Assembly (NCBI RefSeq): GCF_003610555.1
Contig: NZ_RAPQ01000008.1
Location: 186,001-250,000 of the forward strand
Reading direction: 5' to 3'
From: Marinifilum flexuosum
GTDB taxonomy: Bacteria; Bacteroidota; Bacteroidia; Bacteroidales; Marinifilaceae
Length of the DNA: 64,000 nucleotides
The translations under genes and the position numbers were made by a program. The notes under the pieces were generated by a model, which ran no database searches, had not been told where the DNA came from, and saw nothing but the letters and a program-made list of their open reading frames with translations. This document shows positions 8,281 through 16,994 of this stretch, one piece after another; the stretch's first letter is position 1, and every line of letters begins with the position of its first letter.

Positions 8281-9072
8281 ATGTTGGATATCAGAACATA
8301 TCAGCCCAAACAGTATTCCGATTTGATAGAACGAATTTGGGTACTTGAGTCTGGCAATGAAGCAACTGATGTGCTGATACCACCAAGTCAGTACATGCAA
8401 TTACTGGTTCCATTGGAAGGCTGTGAATACAATTGGAATGGCAGGCCCAATGGTAAGAATGTGCTTGAAGGCATTAGTTTGCAGACCCATTGTGTGCATT
8501 ATCCTGCAGGAACAAAACTTTTGGGCATTCGCTTTTATCCATTTGGAGCATTTCCTTTTCTGCAATGCGAAGGAAAGGATTTACTGAATCAAATGATGGA
8601 AGTAACTCTTCCGGGAAAACCGGGACTTGAAGCCGTGAATGATGAGGAACTGTTGAATGAAGTCTATCATATGCTACATGTGCTTTACGATGAGTTTTCC
8701 TATCAAAGAATTAAACCCCTAAAAGATTATTACCAGACTGTTCGATGGAGTGAGGACTCCATGTCGATTGAAGAATATTGCAAATTGAATGGTACGAACT
8801 ACACGACCTTAAACCGGAAGTTTTCCATAATTACAGGCTTAAGTACCAAAAAGTTTGAACGTCTTGTAAAGTTTCGAAAATCGCTATGCAATTTAATTGA
8901 CAGTAGTGACAAACTAACCGAGATAGGTGCTGATGCAGGTTATTTTGATCAGGCCCATTTTATACGTGAATTCAAATTGTTTCTTCATTGTACCCCGTCT
9001 ACCTACCAATCCTTGATCCAATCGGCTGATAAGGATACACAAATCATCAATTACAACTTCAGATTATTTTAA
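8281..9072 (+). CDS. AraC-family regulator with DUF6597-like sensor domain
   Basis: 263 residues. The N-terminal ~150 residues (YQPKQYSDLIERIWVLES; VLIPPSQYMQLLVPLEG; a GIRFYPFGAFPFL stretch) fit the DUF6597 ligand-sensing type found in soluble AraC regulators. The C-terminal ~100 residues carry the AraC helix-turn-helix pair (SIEEYCKLNGTNYTTLNRKF; KLTEIGADAGYFDQAHFIREF). Soluble, no membrane helix. The VOC-family gene 81 bp downstream is the likeliest target by position. Confidence 0.85.
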   Translation: MLDIRTYQPKQYSDLIERIWVLESGNEATDVLIPPSQYMQLLVPLEGCEYNWNGRPNGKNVLEGISLQTHCVHYPAGTKLLGIRFYPFGAFPFLQCEGKDLLNQMMEVTLPGKPGLEAVNDEELLNEVYHMLHVLYDEFSYQRIKPLKDYYQTVRWSEDSMSIEEYCKLNGTNYTTLNRKFSIITGLSTKKFERLVKFRKSLCNLIDSSDKLTEIGADAGYFDQAHFIREFKLFLHCTPSTYQSLIQSADKDTQIINYNFRLF

Positions 9073-9153
9073 GTGCTTAAAATATACAATTCTGCTTGCT
9101 GGAAGCAGTATAGCTTTGTCTTTTGAAGTTTAAATGGTGTAAAATCAAAAGAC

Positions 9154-9543
9154 ATGAGAATAGAACATTTGGCAATTTGGACACTTGATTTAGAATCTAT
9201 GAGATCCTTCTATATGAAGTATTTTAAGATGATTAGCAGCAAAAAGTACCACAACGAAAAGAAAGGATTTACTTCTTATTTTTTATCCTTTGAAGGGGAA
9301 AAAAGCAGGATTGAGTTGATGTATAGGGATGATATTACTAAAGAAAGTAAGGATAGGGAAAGTTGTTTGGGATTTACTCATTTCGCGATTTCGGTGGGAG
9401 GTAAAGAAAAGGTTGATGAATTGACTGAACTTATGAGAGCAGATCAATGCAGAATAGTTGGAGAACCGAGAACAACAGGTGATGGCTACTATGAAAGTGT
9501 TGTGTTGGATTGTGAAGGAAATCGTGTGGAAATAACGGAATAA
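9154..9543 (+). CDS. VOC/glyoxalase superfamily protein
   Basis: 129 residues in the beta-alpha-beta-beta-beta pattern of a vicinal-oxygen-chelate protein: MRIEHLAIWTLDLESMRSFY opens module one, GFTHFAISVGG opens module two, and the C-terminus VLDCEGNRVEITE closes it. Candidate metal ligands are His5, the His of GFTHF and the C-terminal Glu. Possible functions are lyase, dioxygenase or resistance protein; the sequence does not decide. A TAGCTTTG -7-like box lies at 9111-9118. It follows the AraC regulator and may be controlled by it. Confidence 0.85.
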   Translation: MRIEHLAIWTLDLESMRSFYMKYFKMISSKKYHNEKKGFTSYFLSFEGEKSRIELMYRDDITKESKDRESCLGFTHFAISVGGKEKVDELTELMRADQCRIVGEPRTTGDGYYESVVLDCEGNRVEITE

Positions 9544-9717
9544 TCAAAAAAATGATTTTATCCCGAACAAGACCTAATTGAGTTGTTGTTTAAATCTAAA
9601 TTAATATATTTGAATTGTTCATAATTAGTCGATTGACATCTTTTGATTATAGTGAAATAAATATGTGTTTCAGAGAAATAATATGTGATAAAATATAAGT
9701 TGAAAACTGTAAGAAAA

Positions 9718-10473
9718 ATGAAATTTAAAAATTTGATCTCAATATTACTTTTAAATATGGTGATAATGGGGTGTTCTAAAGATGAAGATACTTTGACAAT
9801 TAGCAATGATTTTAAAGGTATAGATATGGTAGTTGTTAAAGGTGGAACATTTTTAATGGGAAGTAATGATGGTGATAGATATGAAAAGCCTGTTCACTCT
9901 GTAAGCTTAAGTAGTTTTGAGATTGGTAAATATGAAGTTATACAAGCTCAATGGGTAGCGATAATGGGAGACAACCCATCTTATTTTAAAGGAGATAGTT
10001 TACCAGTGGAGAATGTAAGTTGGAATGATATCCAAATATTTATTGCAAAATTGAATGAACAAACGAATAAGACATATCGCTTACCAACAGAAGCTGAATG
10101 GGAATATGCAGCTAGTGGTGGTTTAGAGGCTTTGCCAACAATTTATTCAGGAAGTAATAGTATTGTTGATGTTGCCTGGAGTGCTGAAGACAAAGAGTAT
10201 ACTACCCAAAAAATTGGGAGAAAACAAGCGAATGAACTTGGGCTTTATGACATGAGTGGAAATGTTTCGGAGTGGTGTAGTAATTGGTATGGGATTTATT
10301 ATGAGGATTCTGTAACGAATCCAAAGGGACCATCCACTGGATCTAAACGTATCAGCCGTGGGGGAAGTTGGAGTAGCAATGATTTTTTTACTCGCATTAC
10401 CATTCGAAACTTTAATGAACCAGAGCATAAGACCTATTTAAAGGGATTTCGACTTGCTCGCAGTTTGCAATAG
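9718..10473 (+). CDS. SUMF1 (formylglycine-generating-enzyme-like) lipoprotein
   Basis: 251 residues from the ATG at 9718, which gives a good lipobox (SILLLNMVIMGC); a GTG at 9685 is less likely. The body is a SUMF1/FGE-like fold: MVVVKGGTFLMGSNDGDRYEKPVHSVSLSSFEIGKYEV, LPTEAEWEYAASGG, ELGLYDMSGNVSEWCSNWYG (each quoted across shorter blocks), ending SRGGSW...GFRLARS. In true FGEs two Cys sit near the C-terminal RGGSW segment; here that segment reads SSNDFFTRITIRN with no Cys, so sulfatase-maturing activity is not expected. The fold is often reused for binding. A second SUMF1 lipoprotein lies at 43804. Confidence 0.85.
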   Translation: MKFKNLISILLLNMVIMGCSKDEDTLTISNDFKGIDMVVVKGGTFLMGSNDGDRYEKPVHSVSLSSFEIGKYEVIQAQWVAIMGDNPSYFKGDSLPVENVSWNDIQIFIAKLNEQTNKTYRLPTEAEWEYAASGGLEALPTIYSGSNSIVDVAWSAEDKEYTTQKIGRKQANELGLYDMSGNVSEWCSNWYGIYYEDSVTNPKGPSTGSKRISRGGSWSSNDFFTRITIRNFNEPEHKTYLKGFRLARSLQ

Positions 10474-10644
10474 TTTCTCTAAAAACTTCTTACCACATGT
10501 GTGTGGGAAGACAATTCATAATCAATTTTAGCAATCAAGCTGTAAGGTGTAGTTTGTAAAGTTGCTTAGCAACTAATCAATTCAAAAAAAACTTTCTAAA
10601 ACTCAAACACAAATTGTAACTTAAAGTATCTTAATCGCAATAAT

Positions 10645-11142
10645 ATGAGGTGCTTATTTGTTGTTACATTACTTCTGCTTTTATTTTCCTGCAGCCATCC
10701 TGTTGATAAGAAAAGAATTATCGATTCAAAGAAGTTAGATGAGATTATCTCAAAAAAGGACAAAACACTGGTATACATTTGGACTACATGGTGTAGTGGC
10801 TGCAGGAAGAGTCTGGAGAAAACATTGCCTAAGTTGATACAAGACATCAATGAGGAAGAGTACCAATTGTTGCTGATTGCAGTAAGTAAAAACAGGGCAG
10901 AGGTGGACTCCTTGGTAGAGGCAAGTGGTTTAAACAACAATTCCTTTTTCCTGGACTTTATCGGACCTGATAAAGGCAAATTTCAATCCATTGGCATCAG
11001 GCAGTTTCTTAAATCCAATTTCCCCAACGAAAAGATCTACACGGGAGGAATTCCAGTATTTGTTCTTGTAAGCAGAGATAAGGAGGTTTTGGTTAAAAAG
11101 CTTCCTCATACTTATGATGGAGTTATGGAGATTCTGAAATAA
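10645..11142 (+). CDS. Thioredoxin-fold lipoprotein
   Basis: 165 residues; lipobox MRCLFVVTLLLLLFSC (Cys at 16) and then a thioredoxin-like domain with redox motif WCSGC in the context VYIWTTWCSGCRKSLE. The later GIPVFVLVSRD strand supplies the cis-Pro loop. The protein is predicted to be membrane-anchored in the periplasm and to act as a thiol reductant or disulfide carrier. It stands alone between SUMF1 and the convergent kamA-like gene. It is shorter and more divergent than the TlpA-like protein at 14474. Confidence 0.8.
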   Translation: MRCLFVVTLLLLLFSCSHPVDKKRIIDSKKLDEIISKKDKTLVYIWTTWCSGCRKSLEKTLPKLIQDINEEEYQLLLIAVSKNRAEVDSLVEASGLNNNSFFLDFIGPDKGKFQSIGIRQFLKSNFPNEKIYTGGIPVFVLVSRDKEVLVKKLPHTYDGVMEILK

Positions 11143-11299
11143 AACTCCAAGCTTCAAATCTCTGGCAATAGCTTCAAATTTTGGATCAATTAGAACAAAG
11201 GGGTAATCGACTGCTTCGCTTTTCGACGATCAGACTTTCAACAACAAAAAAAGACCCATCAGAAAACTGACAGGTCTTGAAGTAAAATATCTTGATGGA

Positions 11300-12577
11300 C
11301 TAAGCCTCTTCGTAGAAGAATTTATCAGCGAAAGCTGGTTTCAAATCATCCAACCAAAGTGCTTTAGGGTCATATTTTGCAAAGAAAGGGCGTCCAACCC
11401 AATCGGAATCTCTTCCCTGAATAAAGTTTAGAACGTAAACTTTTTCACCATTAACTTCGGTAACTCCAGCAACTTGAACTTTTCCAGGATTAGCCGACAT
11501 GCTTGGTCCTCGAACCGTACGACAAACTCCGCTAACCTGAGCATAAGCCTTACGGAAGATATCCCAAGCTTCTTCAAGTGTAACAGCAAAATATTCTTGA
11601 GCACCAGTTTCACGAGCAATAAACATGTAGTAAGGAATCATTCCCCAGTCTACCTGCTTTCTCCACATGCGAGCCCACATATCAGCATCAAAGTTCAAAT
11701 GCTTCATTAATGGCGATTGAGTGCGAATTACTGCACCTGTAGCGCGAATATTTTTTACAGCTTGTTCTACAGCTTCAGTGCTCATTTCATTAATGTGGTT
11801 GAAGTGAGCCATAATAGATAGGTTCAAACCACTATCTTGAATCTTTTTGAATACATCCAACAATTGTTGAGCATCATTATCTTTGGTGTAACGATATGGC
11901 CAGTAACCTAATGTTTTGGTTCCAATACGAATTGTCTTTAGGTTTGGAATCTCAGCAGCAATAATGGCATCGATATATTGTTCGAATACTTTCGATTTCA
12001 TTACCATTGGATCACCACCTGTAAACAACAAGTCGGTAATTGATGGATTCTGACGCAAGTACTCAATGATTAGATCAACCTGCTTCATAGCAAATTTCAA
12101 CTCATCGATACCTGTAAACTGAGGCCAACGGAAACAGAAAGTACAGTATGCATGGCATGTTTGTCCCTGCGATGGGAAAAACAACATTGTTTCGTCGTAT
12201 TTGTGCTGAATACCAACCAATTTTTCACCGTTTAGCTCAGGAACATTGTGTACTTGTCCTGCCGGATTTGGATTCAGTTCCATTCTAATTTGGTTGGCTG
12301 CTTTGGTGATTTCAGGTCTTGAAGCACCACTTTTAATCAACTCAGCCATTCTGTCGTAATGCTTGGCTGAAAGCATATCTTTTTGAGGGAAAGTCAGGAT
12401 AAAAATCGGATCATTTTCGAAATTGTCCCAATCGATCAACTCATCAACTACGTAATTATTTGCTTTAAAAGGAAGGACCTCTCCAACAACTTCAATATCA
12501 AAAATCTGCTCTTCACTCAGTTTACTAATCTGAGGAATATTCTTAAAGGTCTTCAGTGTGTAAGCTCTATACTTCAT
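11300..12577 (-). CDS. KamA-family radical SAM protein (lysine 2,3-aminomutase-like)
   Basis: 425 residues. The radical-SAM [4Fe-4S] motif CxxxCxxC is CHAYCTFC (Cys141, 145, 148), followed by LLFTGGDPMVM, the SAM-binding GGDP element. The size and N-terminal extension match the KamA family of PLP-dependent aminomutases; a late GPSMSANPGKVQVAG segment holds a Lys suited to PLP attachment. The true substrate (lysine, glutamate or another amino acid) cannot be called from sequence; no lysine-fermentation genes are nearby. Monocistronic, convergent with the thioredoxin lipoprotein gene. Confidence 0.85.
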   Translation of the reverse strand: MKYRAYTLKTFKNIPQISKLSEEQIFDIEVVGEVLPFKANNYVVDELIDWDNFENDPIFILTFPQKDMLSAKHYDRMAELIKSGASRPEITKAANQIRMELNPNPAGQVHNVPELNGEKLVGIQHKYDETMLFFPSQGQTCHAYCTFCFRWPQFTGIDELKFAMKQVDLIIEYLRQNPSITDLLFTGGDPMVMKSKVFEQYIDAIIAAEIPNLKTIRIGTKTLGYWPYRYTKDNDAQQLLDVFKKIQDSGLNLSIMAHFNHINEMSTEAVEQAVKNIRATGAVIRTQSPLMKHLNFDADMWARMWRKQVDWGMIPYYMFIARETGAQEYFAVTLEEAWDIFRKAYAQVSGVCRTVRGPSMSANPGKVQVAGVTEVNGEKVYVLNFIQGRDSDWVGRPFFAKYDPKALWLDDLKPAFADKFFYEEA

Positions 12578-13062
12578 AGGCTAATATCTGGTTTTGATGT
12601 TTTAACAAGTAAGCGCGCGCGTAAACGCGATTACTCCCCCTGGTTGTAATTATTTACTCAAAATCAAGCTATTAGGATATGGTAGCGCAGATGTATGTGT
12701 GTAACTCATCAGAGTTATTGGCTACAAATGAGATTCCCCATTTTCAAGTTAGGGAAAAATTGGGACATTTTCCACATAAACTGTTCACTGTCAGCTGTAA
12801 AGGAAGACTAATATCCCAGCGTATCAAATAGCTGTGGCACAAATGTATAATATTTAAAAATTTTAAACAAGCTTGTTGGTGAGTTAAGTATTTGTATTAG
12901 TGATAGATTTAACTTTACTCACTCACTAATTTATATTGCAGGAATGAGTGATAAAGATTACTTTTGCTGAGGATCAGGAAGAAGGCATAATTAGGCTAAA
13001 TAAATAATTTAACAGCTTACATATGCATTCTAAATAAGTATTTTTTGCATATCAGTAATTTA
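12578..13062. other. Divergent promoter region between kamA-like and U32 genes
   Basis: 485 bp without a gene. Visible features are a GCGCGCGC tract near 12613, a perfect 12-bp palindrome AACAAGCTTGTT (12866-12877), and an 8-bp inverted repeat ATTAGTGA/TCACTAAT (12896-12903, 12923-12930). These could be operator sites for either gene; no exact TTTG-N19-TAnnTTTG promoter was found. Confidence 0.4.
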
Positions 13063-14319
13063 ATGAAGAGAAGAGATATAGAATTAATGGCACCAGTAGG
13101 TTCATACGAATCTTTAATGGCTGCCATTCAAGGGGGAGCTAACTCGATATACTTTGGTATTGAGCAATTGAACATGCGTTCAAGGTCAGCAAATAACTTT
13201 GGATTTGAAGACCTAAAAAAAATTGCCAATATCTGTAAAGAGAACAATGTGAAATCTTACCTTACCGTTAACACGGTATTGTTCGATCATGATATTAAGT
13301 TGATGTATAAAATTGTTGATGCTGCCAAAGAAAGTGGTGTTACTGCAATTATTGCATCGGATGTTTCGGCAATTATGTACGCACGATCGGTTGATGTTGA
13401 GGTACATATATCTACTCAATGTAATATCACTAATATTGAGGCAGTAAAATTTTACGCTCAGTTTGCCGATGTTGTGGTTTTGGCTCGTGAGTTGGATTTG
13501 AACCAGGTAAAAGCCATTTACGATCAGATTGTTGAACAGGATATCAGAGGTCCTAAAGGTGAATTGGTGCAGATCGAGATGTTTGCGCATGGAGCTTTGT
13601 GTATGGCAGTTTCGGGTAAGTGTTACCTGAGTCTGCATGAGAAGAACTCATCTGCTAATCGTGGGGCATGCATGCAAACCTGCAGAAAAGCTTATACAGT
13701 AACGGAAAAAGAATCGGGTAACGAGTTGGAAATTGACAATGAATACATCATGTCGCCAAAAGACTTGTGTACCATTGGATTTTTAAATAAAATGATTGAT
13801 GCAGGCGTTCGAGTTTTGAAATTCGAAGGTCGTGCACGTTCTCCGGAATATGTAAAAACTGTGGTTGGTTGTTACAACGAAGCAGTTGATTCTTACCTTG
13901 ATGAATCTTACAATAAAGAAAAGATTGATGCTTGGATGGAGCGTTTGTCTACAGTATTCAACCGTGGATTTTGGAATGGATATTACCTGGGACAAAAACT
14001 GGGTGAGTGGAGCAATGAATACGGAAACCGTGCTACCAAGCGTAAAATGCTTGTTGGTAAAGGAACCAACTATTTTACCAAGATTAAGGTTGCGGAATTT
14101 TTGTTGGAATCCAACGAACTTACAGTTGGGGATAACATCTTGATTACAGGACCTACAACTGGAGTGGTTGAAACCACAATCAAAGAAATTAGGGTAGACC
14201 TTAAACCAGTAGAAAAAGCGGTGAAAGGAGATAGTTTCTCTATTGCTTTGGATACTATGATCCGTCGATCGGACAAATTGTATAAGATTGTTGAGGTAAC
14301 CAATGATTTGATACAGTAG
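13063..14319 (+). CDS. Peptidase U32-family protein (TrhP/RlhA-type RNA hydroxylation)
   Basis: 418 residues from the ATG at 13063 (a TTG at 13045 is less likely). It starts with the family's MKRRDIELMAPVGSYESLMAAIQGGAN. The U32 signature is EMFAHGALCMAVSGKCYLS, followed by RGACMQTCRKAY, giving four Cys (ALC, GKC, GAC, QTC) that in this family bind an iron-sulfur cluster. Members once called collagenase-like are now known to hydroxylate RNA: TrhP acts on tRNA wobble uridine with prephenate, RlhA on 23S rRNA. Length (TrhP ~450) favours a TrhP-like role, but this is inference. The minus-strand kamA gene is divergent. Confidence 0.85.
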   Translation: MKRRDIELMAPVGSYESLMAAIQGGANSIYFGIEQLNMRSRSANNFGFEDLKKIANICKENNVKSYLTVNTVLFDHDIKLMYKIVDAAKESGVTAIIASDVSAIMYARSVDVEVHISTQCNITNIEAVKFYAQFADVVVLARELDLNQVKAIYDQIVEQDIRGPKGELVQIEMFAHGALCMAVSGKCYLSLHEKNSSANRGACMQTCRKAYTVTEKESGNELEIDNEYIMSPKDLCTIGFLNKMIDAGVRVLKFEGRARSPEYVKTVVGCYNEAVDSYLDESYNKEKIDAWMERLSTVFNRGFWNGYYLGQKLGEWSNEYGNRATKRKMLVGKGTNYFTKIKVAEFLLESNELTVGDNILITGPTTGVVETTIKEIRVDLKPVEKAVKGDSFSIALDTMIRRSDKLYKIVEVTNDLIQ

Positions 14320-14355
14320 AAAAGTCTAGAAGTCTAAAAGTCAAAATGTCCAAAA

Positions 14356-14402
14356 GTCTCCCTTTTAGGGGAGTCCCGAAAGTTTTCGGGATAAAGGGGT
14401 GT
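14356..14402. repeat. REP-like double hairpin
   Basis: CTCCC/GGGAG (14358-14373) followed by CCCGAAA-GT-TTTCGGG (14375-14390) and AAAGGGGTG. It resembles the palindrome clusters near 600 and 57760 and is probably a dispersed extragenic repeat. Confidence 0.55.
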
Positions 14403-14419
14403 TAAGAAAAGAATAAAAA

Positions 14420-14451
14420 AGCTGTCAGCTGAATGCTGATAGCTGTTTGCT
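14420..14451 (+). terminator. Probable terminator after the U32 gene
   Basis: A 10-bp stem with one mismatch (AGCTGTCAGC 14420-14429, GCTGATAGCT 14435-14444) followed by GTTTGCTT. Confidence 0.5.
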
Positions 14452-14473
14452 TAAAAATTAAACCAAAATAAAC

Positions 14474-14977
14474 ATGAACAAGATCGTTCTAACATTTATT
14501 ACTTTGTTCGCTGCGCTATCCCTTAATGCAAGCGACTTTAAAGGTTCATTATTAAAAAATGGAGATAAAGTACCAGAGTTTACTGTTACCACTTTAGATG
14601 GGAAAGAAGTTTCGATAAAGGATTTGAAAGGAAAAGTGGTTCTGATCAATTTTTTTGCTACATGGTGTGGACCTTGTATGAAAGAGTTGCCAGAAGTTCA
14701 AAAACAATTGTGGCCGAAATTTAAGGATGAAAATTTTGCAATGGTTTCAATTGGTCGTGAACATACAAAGGATGAGTTAACTAAGTGGAATCAGAAGAAA
14801 GGTTTTACCTTCCCAATTGCACCGGATCCGAAGCGTGAAGTTTATTCAAAATTTGCCAGTCAGTACATTCCTCGTAACTTTATTGTCGATAAAACAGGAA
14901 AGGTCATTTGGCAAGGGGTTGGATTCGATCAAAAAGAGTTGGATCAAATGATAAAAGCCATTCAGGAAAACTTATAA
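14474..14977 (+). CDS. TlpA-like periplasmic thioredoxin
   Basis: 167 residues: Sec signal (MNKIVLTFITLFAALSLNAS), then an AhpC/TSA-Redoxin type thioredoxin domain. Visible are the typical TlpA entry GDKVPEFTVTTLDGKEVSIKDLKGK, the redox site FFATWCGPCMKELP, and the cis-Pro region YIPRNFIVDKTGKV. Predicted to be a soluble periplasmic thiol-disulfide oxidoreductase. The DUF2797 gene starts 3 nt after the stop and is cytoplasmic, so the pairing may be only transcriptional. Confidence 0.88.
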   Translation: MNKIVLTFITLFAALSLNASDFKGSLLKNGDKVPEFTVTTLDGKEVSIKDLKGKVVLINFFATWCGPCMKELPEVQKQLWPKFKDENFAMVSIGREHTKDELTKWNQKKGFTFPIAPDPKREVYSKFASQYIPRNFIVDKTGKVIWQGVGFDQKELDQMIKAIQENL

Positions 14978-14980
14978 TCC

Positions 14981-15775
14981 ATGCAAGGAAATATCAGAAA
15001 AATGCGCACCGATTTAGGGGAGCAAGTACAGTATCAATTGCCAATTGGTGATGATTTAACTGAAATGAACTCACTAATTGGTAAGAAGATCAGTTTGAAA
15101 TTTATGGATCAAATCAATTGCATCCATTGTGGAAAGAAAACCAAAACATCCTTTTCGCAAGGATATTGTTATTCATGCTTTACCACTTTGCCTCAAACCG
15201 ATCCCAGCATTGTTCGTCCTGAGTTAGATTTATCTTATTTGGGGATTTCCCGTGATATGGAATGGGCAAAAGAAAATTCCCTTACACCGCATTACGTTTA
15301 TTTGGCTTATTCTGGCAATTTAAAAGTTGGTGTTACCCGCGAATCGCAAGTTCCAACACGTTGGATCGATCAGGGAGCTAGTAAGGCAATAAAGCTTGCC
15401 AAAACTCCAAACAGACATATAGCTGGTGTTATGGAGGTGGCTTTAAAGGAGCATTTTTCTGATAAGACTAACTGGCGCGAAATGCTAAAACAGGATGGCA
15501 CTATGGATATTGACCTATTAGAGGAGAAAAAGAAAGCTGCTGATAAGCTTCATCCAGAATTGAAACAATATTTAAGTGATGAGGATGAAATTTACAGCAT
15601 TAATTATCCTGTAGATGAGTTGCCTAAAAAAATTACCAGCTTTGGTTTTGATAAAATAAAAGAGTTCGAAGGAGTTTTGAAAGGGATAAAAGGTCAATAC
15701 TTGATTTTCGAAGAAGGAAAAGTTATAAATATTCGAAAACATAACGGATATCTTATCGAATTGAAAGTTATTTGA
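14981..15775 (+). CDS. DUF2797 domain protein
   Basis: 264 residues. The zinc-ribbon-like CIHCGKK...CYSCF (CxxC, CxxC) lies near residues 47-67, and the DUF2797 core follows with HYVYLAYSGNLKVGVTRES and VPTRWIDQGA, a stretch reminiscent of GIY-YIG nuclease folds. The family has no established role; the RNA- or DNA-binding look is inference. The gene starts 3 nt after the TlpA-like gene, implying co-transcription. Confidence 0.8.
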   Translation: MQGNIRKMRTDLGEQVQYQLPIGDDLTEMNSLIGKKISLKFMDQINCIHCGKKTKTSFSQGYCYSCFTTLPQTDPSIVRPELDLSYLGISRDMEWAKENSLTPHYVYLAYSGNLKVGVTRESQVPTRWIDQGASKAIKLAKTPNRHIAGVMEVALKEHFSDKTNWREMLKQDGTMDIDLLEEKKKAADKLHPELKQYLSDEDEIYSINYPVDELPKKITSFGFDKIKEFEGVLKGIKGQYLIFEEGKVINIRKHNGYLIELKVI

Positions 15776-15819
15776 TAAAAAAAGTAAGAAACTGTAGGTA
15801 AAAAGAACAAATTTCTTAA

Positions 15820-15827
15820 TACATTTG
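15820..15827 (+). promoter_or_regulatory. Probable -7 box (TACATTTG) for ilvE
   Basis: Matches TAnnTTTG and lies 56 nt before the ilvE ATG. No clear TTTG at -33. Confidence 0.45.
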
Positions 15828-15883
15828 TGTAGACTTGAAAAACTTAAAGAAACAAAACACTAATCGCTAAATTCATATCTGAA

Positions 15884-16900
15884 ATGGAAAGCATTAACTG
15901 GAAAGAATTTGGTTTTGGTTATACTAAAACTGATTACAATGTTCGTTGTCACTATCGTGATGGAAAATGGGGAGAATTAGAAGTATCTTCTTCTGATCAA
16001 ATCAATGTTCACATTGCATCAACTGGTTTGCACTACGGACAACAAGCATTCGAAGGCTTAAAAGCATTTAAAGGTCCTGATGGAAAAGTTAGAGTTTTCC
16101 GTATTGACGAAAATGGTAAACGTCTACAAAGCTCATCTCACGGTATTATGATGGCTGAAATGCCTTTGGATTTATTCCGTGAAGCTGTAATCAAAGCTAT
16201 CAAATTGAATGAAAGATGGATTCCTCCTTATGAATCAGGAGCTTCTTTATACATTCGTCCGGTATTATTTGGTAATGGTGCTCAGGTTGGAGTGAAGGCT
16301 TCAGATGAATATACTTTCGCAGTATTTGTAATGCCTGTTGGACCATATTTTAAAGAAGGATTCAAGCCAACTGACTATGTGATCTATCGCGAGTATGATC
16401 GTGCTGCTCCTCAAGGAACAGGTATCTATAAAGTTGGTGGTAACTATGCAGCTTCGTTAAGAGGTGGAACAAGAGCTCACGATGAAGGTTTCTCTGCTGT
16501 ATTATTCTTAGATGCTAAAGAGAAGAAATATATTGATGAGTGTGGTCCTGCTAACTTCTTCGGAATTAAAGATAACACCTACGTAACTCCAAAATCAAAC
16601 ACCATTCTTCCATCTATTACAAACAAAAGTTTGTGTCAAATTGCTGAAGATTTAGGTATGAATGTAGAGCGTCGTCCAATCACTGTTGAAGAATTGGCAG
16701 ATTTCTCAGAAGCTGGAGCATGTGGTACAGCAGCTGTTATTTCTCCAATCCGTAAAATTGTTGATGCAGATAATAAGATTGACTATATGTATGGTGAAGA
16801 GGCAGGAGAGCGTAGCTTTAAGCTATACGAAACTCTTCGAGGCATTCAGTACGGAACTGTTGAAGACAAACACAACTGGAATACAATCATCGAGTTTTAA
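15884..16900 (+). CDS. ilvE: Branched-chain amino acid aminotransferase
   Basis: 338 residues, fold-type IV PLP enzyme of the longer BCAT class. Seen: HYGQQAFEGLKAFKG near the start, the PLP-Lys segment GIYKVGGNYAASLRG, the FLDAKEKKYIDECGPANFF strand, and the late SEAGACGTAAVISP loop that binds the cofactor phosphate. It transfers the amino group between Leu/Ile/Val and 2-oxoglutarate in the cytoplasm, the final step of branched-chain amino acid synthesis. Monocistronic, own promoter-like box and terminator. No other ilv gene is nearby. Confidence 0.95.
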   Translation: MESINWKEFGFGYTKTDYNVRCHYRDGKWGELEVSSSDQINVHIASTGLHYGQQAFEGLKAFKGPDGKVRVFRIDENGKRLQSSSHGIMMAEMPLDLFREAVIKAIKLNERWIPPYESGASLYIRPVLFGNGAQVGVKASDEYTFAVFVMPVGPYFKEGFKPTDYVIYREYDRAAPQGTGIYKVGGNYAASLRGGTRAHDEGFSAVLFLDAKEKKYIDECGPANFFGIKDNTYVTPKSNTILPSITNKSLCQIAEDLGMNVERRPITVEELADFSEAGACGTAAVISPIRKIVDADNKIDYMYGEEAGERSFKLYETLRGIQYGTVEDKHNWNTIIEF

Positions 16901-16930
16901 TCGATAACTTTAATTCCTTTTAAAATATAA

Positions 16931-16960
16931 AGAGCATCGGGTTTTCCTGATGCTCTTTTT
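16931..16960 (+). terminator. Intrinsic terminator after ilvE
   Basis: AGAGCATCGGG / CCTGATGCTCT stem with a TTTT loop (16931-16956) followed by TTTT. It may also serve the convergent ahpF. Confidence 0.85.
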
Positions 16961-16994
16961 CGTTTGTTGTAAGTAATTTCGTAATTAATCCGGA

